Positions 60,562 through 64,000 of a stretch of 64,000 bases of DNA are shown here, in pieces. The notes below the pieces were generated by a model. It saw nothing but the letters and a program-made list of their open reading frames with translations, ran no database searches and had not been told where the DNA came from. This DNA comes from Stenotrophomonas sepilia (GTDB taxonomy: Bacteria; Pseudomonadota; Gammaproteobacteria; Xanthomonadales; Xanthomonadaceae), in assembly GCF_003244875.1 (NCBI RefSeq), contig NZ_LXXZ01000056.1, positions 1 through 64,000 on the forward strand, written 5' to 3'. The translations under genes were made by a program, and so were the position numbers. Every line of letters begins with the position of its first letter. The first letter of the stretch is position 1.

Positions 60562-62303
60562 GCGCGCACCGCCTGTGCCGGTTCTACCAGGCGGCCTTCC
60601 GGCAGCAGCAGGCAACGATCGGCCCAGGCGATCACCGCCGGGCTGTGGGTGGCGACCACCACGCTGCGGCCACGTGCATATGCGGCCAGGCTGCGCAGCA
60701 ATGCCGCTTCGGTATCGGCATCCAGGAACGCGGTGGGTTCGTCCAGCAGCAGCACCTGCGGATCACGCAGCAGGAGACGGGCCAGGCCGATGCGACGCGC
60801 CTCACCACCGGACAGGCCGAAGCCACGTTCGCCGATCACCGTATCCAGCCCCTGCGGCAGGCGCTGCGCAAACTGCAGTACCTGCGACGCCTCGGCCACC
60901 GCGCGCAGGCGCGCATCGCTGGCGCCGGGATCGGCCAGGCGCAGGTTGTCGGCGATGCTGCCGTGGAACAGGTACGGACGCTGGCTGGCATAGGCCACCT
61001 GCACGCCGGGACGCACCTGCAGCTTGCCGGCACGCGGCGGCAGCCAACCGGCCAGCGCCTCCAGCAACGTACTCTTGCCGGACCCGCTGGGACCGACCAG
61101 GGCCAGGCGCTGGCCCGGTTCCAGCAGCACGTCCAGATCCTGCAGCACATCGTGCGGCGCGCCCAGCGGACGCAGCACCAGACCCTGTGCCCGCAGCGGT
61201 GGCAGCGCGGCCTCGGCCGGCTCCACCGCCAGCGGCGCAGCTTCGTTCTCGATCAGGCCCTGCTCATCGGGCAGCGACTGCAGCAGGCGCTCCACCTCGG
61301 CAGCGGCAGCCAGCGCATTGGCACGGTCGTGGTAGTGGGCGGCCAGCCGTCGCAACGGCGCATAGAATTCCGGCGCCAGCAGCAGGCAGAACAGGCCCGC
61401 CCCCAGCGTCGGTACCGTTGCATGCAGCGACATCATGCCCAGATAGCTCAGCCCGAGGTACAGGGCGACCATCGCCACGCTGACCGAGGCGAAGAACTCC
61501 AGCACCGTGGACGACAGGAAAGCGATGCGCAGAACCTTCAGGGTGCGCACGCGCACGCCTTCGGCAGCCGCCTCGATCCCCTCCAGCTCAGCCTCGCCGC
61601 GGCCATACAGGCGCAGCAGGCCCAGGCCCTTGATGCGGTCGGCGAAATGGCCGCTCATCCGCGCCAGCTCACCCAGCTGCGCGCGGCCGGCCGCTTCGGC
61701 CCCCCAGCCCACCAGCATCATGAAGAACGGTACCAACGGTGCAGTGAACAGCAGGATCAGCGCCACCACCCAGTCGACCCAGGCTACGGCGGCCAGGATC
61801 AGCAGCGGCACCACCACTACTTCGGTGCGTACCGGCAGGAAACCGCTGTAATAGCTCTCGATCGCATCAGCGTGATGCAGCATCAGTTCGCCCAGTTCGC
61901 CGGTGCGGCGCTGGCGCAGCCACAGCGGCCCCAGGCCAAGCAGGCGTCCGAACACGCGTTCACGCAGGGCCAACCGCGCGGCATCGGCCACATCACCGGC
62001 GGCGGCCTGGGTGGCGCTGCCCAGCAGCGTGCGCGCCACCAGGATCGCCGCCAGACCGCCCAGCACCGGCAACCCCGAGGCCAGCGGCGCGCGCTCTACC
62101 AGCACCTGCTGCACCAGCCAGGCGATGGCGGCCGCCTGGCCGATCAACAGGGCACCGGACAGGCTGATGCACAGTGCCGCCAGCCGCTGGCGGCCTCGAG
62201 CAGGCCGCGCCAGATCGGCCAGCCACGCGCTGCGGGCGCGCCGCTGGCGGGTCGTTTCGGCGTCCTGGGACAGGGCGACGGAGGAGGTTTCGGCAGCGCT
62301 CAA
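60558..62303 (-). CDS. cydD: Heterodimeric ABC exporter subunit CydD
   Basis: A 581-residue half-transporter with six hydrophobic segments. The ATPase domain has Walker A GPSGSGKST (from about 404), signature LSGGE (FGLSGGEARRIGLARLLL) and Walker B LLLDEPTAFLD. It pairs with CydC in export of reduced thiols during cytochrome bd assembly. The N-terminal ~25 residues are polar (MSAAETSSVALSQDAETTRQ). It is the promoter-proximal gene of the pair, divergent from cydA. Confidence 0.93.
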   Translation of the reverse strand: MSAAETSSVALSQDAETTRQRRARSAWLADLARPARGRQRLAALCISLSGALLIGQAAAIAWLVQQVLVERAPLASGLPVLGGLAAILVARTLLGSATQAAAGDVADAARLALRERVFGRLLGLGPLWLRQRRTGELGELMLHHADAIESYYSGFLPVRTEVVVVPLLILAAVAWVDWVVALILLFTAPLVPFFMMLVGWGAEAAGRAQLGELARMSGHFADRIKGLGLLRLYGRGEAELEGIEAAAEGVRVRTLKVLRIAFLSSTVLEFFASVSVAMVALYLGLSYLGMMSLHATVPTLGAGLFCLLLAPEFYAPLRRLAAHYHDRANALAAAAEVERLLQSLPDEQGLIENEAAPLAVEPAEAALPPLRAQGLVLRPLGAPHDVLQDLDVLLEPGQRLALVGPSGSGKSTLLEALAGWLPPRAGKLQVRPGVQVAYASQRPYLFHGSIADNLRLADPGASDARLRAVAEASQVLQFAQRLPQGLDTVIGERGFGLSGGEARRIGLARLLLRDPQVLLLDEPTAFLDADTEAALLRSLAAYARGRSVVVATHSPAVIAWADRCLLLPEGRLVEPAQAVRA

Positions 62304-62427
62304 GGGGTCTTCACGGGCAACGGGGGAGACACGGCATTGTAGGCGCAGGCAATGGCCGGCCTCTGCGGCCAGCAGTCGCAGTCTTCATCAGGTTGGCATA
62401 CGATCGACCGGGGCACCTGTTCATACA

Positions 62428-62441
62428 TTGATCTGGATCAA
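62428..62441. promoter_or_regulatory. FNR/Anr-type binding site between cydDC and cydA
   Basis: TTGATCTGGATCAA is a perfect match to the FNR consensus TTGAT-N4-ATCAA. It lies 91 bases before cydA and about 125 bases before cydD, centrally in their shared region. Anaerobic control of the bd oxidase by FNR-type regulators is well known. Confidence 0.75.
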
Positions 62442-62531
62442 GGCTGTTTGAAGTAGTCGGTCACATCATTCACGTCGTAGACCACCCTTCCCGCCACCTG
62501 CAACGGCACTATCCAACGAGGTAGCCAGGCC

Positions 62532-64000
62532 ATGATTGATCAGACAGTCGTAGAACTGTCGCGGCTGCAATTCGCGCTGACCGCGATGTACCACTTCCTA
62601 TTCGTACCGCTCACCCTCGGCCTGTCCTTCATGGTGGCCATCATGGAGAGCGTGTACGTGATGACCGGCAAGGAGATCTGGCGCAGGATGACCCTGTTCT
62701 GGGGCGTCCTGTTCGGCATCAACTTCGCCATGGGCGTCGCCACCGGCATCGTCATGGAATTCCAGTTCGGCATGAACTGGTCCTACTACAGCCACTACGT
62801 CGGTGACATCTTCGGTGCGCCGCTGGCCATCGAAGGCCTGATGGCCTTCTTCCTGGAAGCCACCTTCGTCGGCCTGTTCTTCTTCGGCTGGAACCGCCTG
62901 ACCAAGGTCAAGCACCTGATGGTGACCTGGCTGATGGCGCTGGGTACCAACCTGTCGGCGATCTGGATCCTGGTCGCCAACGGCTGGATGCAGAACCCGA
63001 CCGGTGCGGTGTTCAACCCGGAAACCATGCGCATGGAAGTGGTCGACTTCATGGCGGTGGTGTTCAACCCGGTGGCGCAGGCCAAGTTCGTGCACACCGT
63101 CAGCGCCGGTTATGTGACCGGTGCGGTGTTCGTGATGGCGATCAGTGCCCTGTTCCTGCTGCGCAACAAGCACAAGGACCTGGCCCGTCGTTCGTTCGCG
63201 GTGGCCGCAGCGTTCGGCCTGCTGTCATCGCTGTCGGTGGTGGTGCTGGGTGACGAGAGCGGTTACGCCGCCAGTGAACACCAGAAGATGAAGCTGGCCG
63301 CGATCGAAGCGATGTGGGAGACCGAGCGTGCGCCGGCCGACTTCACCGCCTTCGGCATCCCGAACCAGGACACCCACCAGAACGACTATGCGGTGAAGAT
63401 CCCCTACCTGATGGGCCTGATCGCCACCCGTTCGTTGAACCAGCCGATTCCAGGCATCCTGGAACTGGTCGAGCGCGCCGAACACCGCGTGCGCGGCGGC
63501 CAGCTCGCCTACGGCGCGCTGGAACGCCTGCGTGCGAACAAGAACGACGTGGAAGCACGCGAGATGTTCGACCGCCACTGGCAGGACCTGGGCCACGGCC
63601 TGCTGCTCAAGCGCTACCGCGATGACATCCTCAACGCCACCCCGCAGGAGATCTCGCAGGCGGCGATGGATACCGTGCCGCGCGTGATGCCGCTGTTCTG
63701 GACCTTCCGCGTGATGGCCGGCCTGGGCTTCTACCTGATCGCCTTCTTCGCGCTGGCCTTCTACTACTCGTGCCGCAACAACTTCCAGGACAAGCGCTGG
63801 TTCCTCAAGCTGGCCCTGTGGACGCTGCCGGCACCGTGGATCGCGATCGAGTGCGGCTGGTTCGTGGCCGAGTATGGTCGCCAGCCGTGGGCGGTCGATG
63901 GCGTGCTGCCGACCTTCTATGCGGCATCGGGCCTGGCCCTGCATGAAATCGTGCTGACCCTGGCCGGCTTCACCGCGATCTACACCGCGCTGATCGTGGT
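62532..64000 (+). CDS. cydA: Cytochrome bd ubiquinol oxidase subunit I (cut by window edge)
   Basis: The first 489 codons of CydA, the quinol-oxidising and heme-bearing subunit of the bd oxidase in the inner membrane. Heme b595 ligand His21 is in MYHFLFVPL, the b558 ligand His lies in KFVHTVSAGYVTGA, and the Met ligand is in MPLFWTFRVMAG. The quinol-binding Q-loop is the long E. coli-like form (ERAPADFTAFGIPNQDTHQNDYAVKIP region plus a ~100-residue insert). The start has GAGG about 10 bases upstream. The gene continues beyond position 64000, where cydB should follow. Confidence 0.95.
   Translation, partial: MIDQTVVELSRLQFALTAMYHFLFVPLTLGLSFMVAIMESVYVMTGKEIWRRMTLFWGVLFGINFAMGVATGIVMEFQFGMNWSYYSHYVGDIFGAPLAIEGLMAFFLEATFVGLFFFGWNRLTKVKHLMVTWLMALGTNLSAIWILVANGWMQNPTGAVFNPETMRMEVVDFMAVVFNPVAQAKFVHTVSAGYVTGAVFVMAISALFLLRNKHKDLARRSFAVAAAFGLLSSLSVVVLGDESGYAASEHQKMKLAAIEAMWETERAPADFTAFGIPNQDTHQNDYAVKIPYLMGLIATRSLNQPIPGILELVERAEHRVRGGQLAYGALERLRANKNDVEAREMFDRHWQDLGHGLLLKRYRDDILNATPQEISQAAMDTVPRVMPLFWTFRVMAGLGFYLIAFFALAFYYSCRNNFQDKRWFLKLALWTLPAPWIAIECGWFVAEYGRQPWAVDGVLPTFYAASGLALHEIVLTLAGFTAIYTALIV

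Noticed and set aside
1..64000. tRNA, rRNA, CRISPR array, insertion sequence or phage gene
   Set aside because: I looked for these in the intergenic gaps and found none. The inverted repeats are not spaced like a CRISPR array, and no transposase or integrase motif is present.

Overview
The window is chromosomal DNA from a high-GC gammaproteobacterium of the Xanthomonadaceae, most likely a Stenotrophomonas of the S. maltophilia group. The grounds are the protein repertoire (RNase E with a long Ala/Pro/Val tail, a CcmABCDEFGHI block, a MetX-type acyltransferase, CydDC-CydA), the many short GTAG-type (SMAG-like) inverted repeats between genes, and two other hairpin families (GGGGACGGAGGG and GGGGTCAGATCCC). 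I see no rRNA, tRNA, CRISPR array, transposase, integrase or prophage gene. Almost all DNA is coding, genes are tightly packed, and many start/stop overlaps are ATGA.

Layout. 1-4336: the end of an unidentified gene, a glutathione S-transferase, a small lipoprotein, class I fumarase, and an ECF41-type sigma factor with its carboxymuconolactone-decarboxylase-like partner; a matching ECF41-type promoter precedes each of the last two. 4337-13155: an ABC exporter, Fpr behind a Fur-like dyad, a glutathione peroxidase, a periplasmic M3 peptidase, cyclopropane fatty acid synthase with a lipoprotein, a GNAT protein and a small ORF. 13204-22438: rhomboid protease, POT peptide transporter, a nuclease-fold protein that has lost its catalytic residues, Mn-SOD, a secreted RNase Sa/barstar pair, a large repetitive membrane protein, NfuA, pterin dehydratase, a TonB-C lipoprotein and ZupT. 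22786-27416: RluC and RNase E, divergent.

27584-40702 is the most distinctive accessory region, all on the minus strand. In transcription order it holds a LacI-type regulator, a TonB-dependent receptor, a lipid-anchored GH144-like (glycoamylase domain) glucanase, a binding-protein-dependent sugar importer (binding protein and two permeases, no ATPase), a 1055-residue discoidin-containing six-hairpin glycosidase and a secreted EEP-family hydrolase. LacI-type operators lie before the regulator and before the glucanase operon. This reads as a glucan scavenging locus, with a beta-1,2-linked glucan as the leading guess.

40866-50224 is mostly housekeeping: YciI-BolA, ScpA-ScpB-RluB, an AraC regulator divergent from an MFS exporter, two small proteins, and a methionine aminotransferase/omega-amidase pair. 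50403-57164 is the complete cytochrome c maturation operon ccmABCDEFGHI. It is followed by metX (probably serine O-succinyltransferase) and a DUF1294 protein; identical dimeric SMAG repeats stand on both sides of this block. 58888-64000 carries cydDC (minus) divergent from cydA (plus, cut by the window edge), with a perfect FNR/Anr-type site between them. The right end is therefore rich in respiratory assembly: ccm for c-type cytochromes and cydDC/cydA for the bd oxidase.
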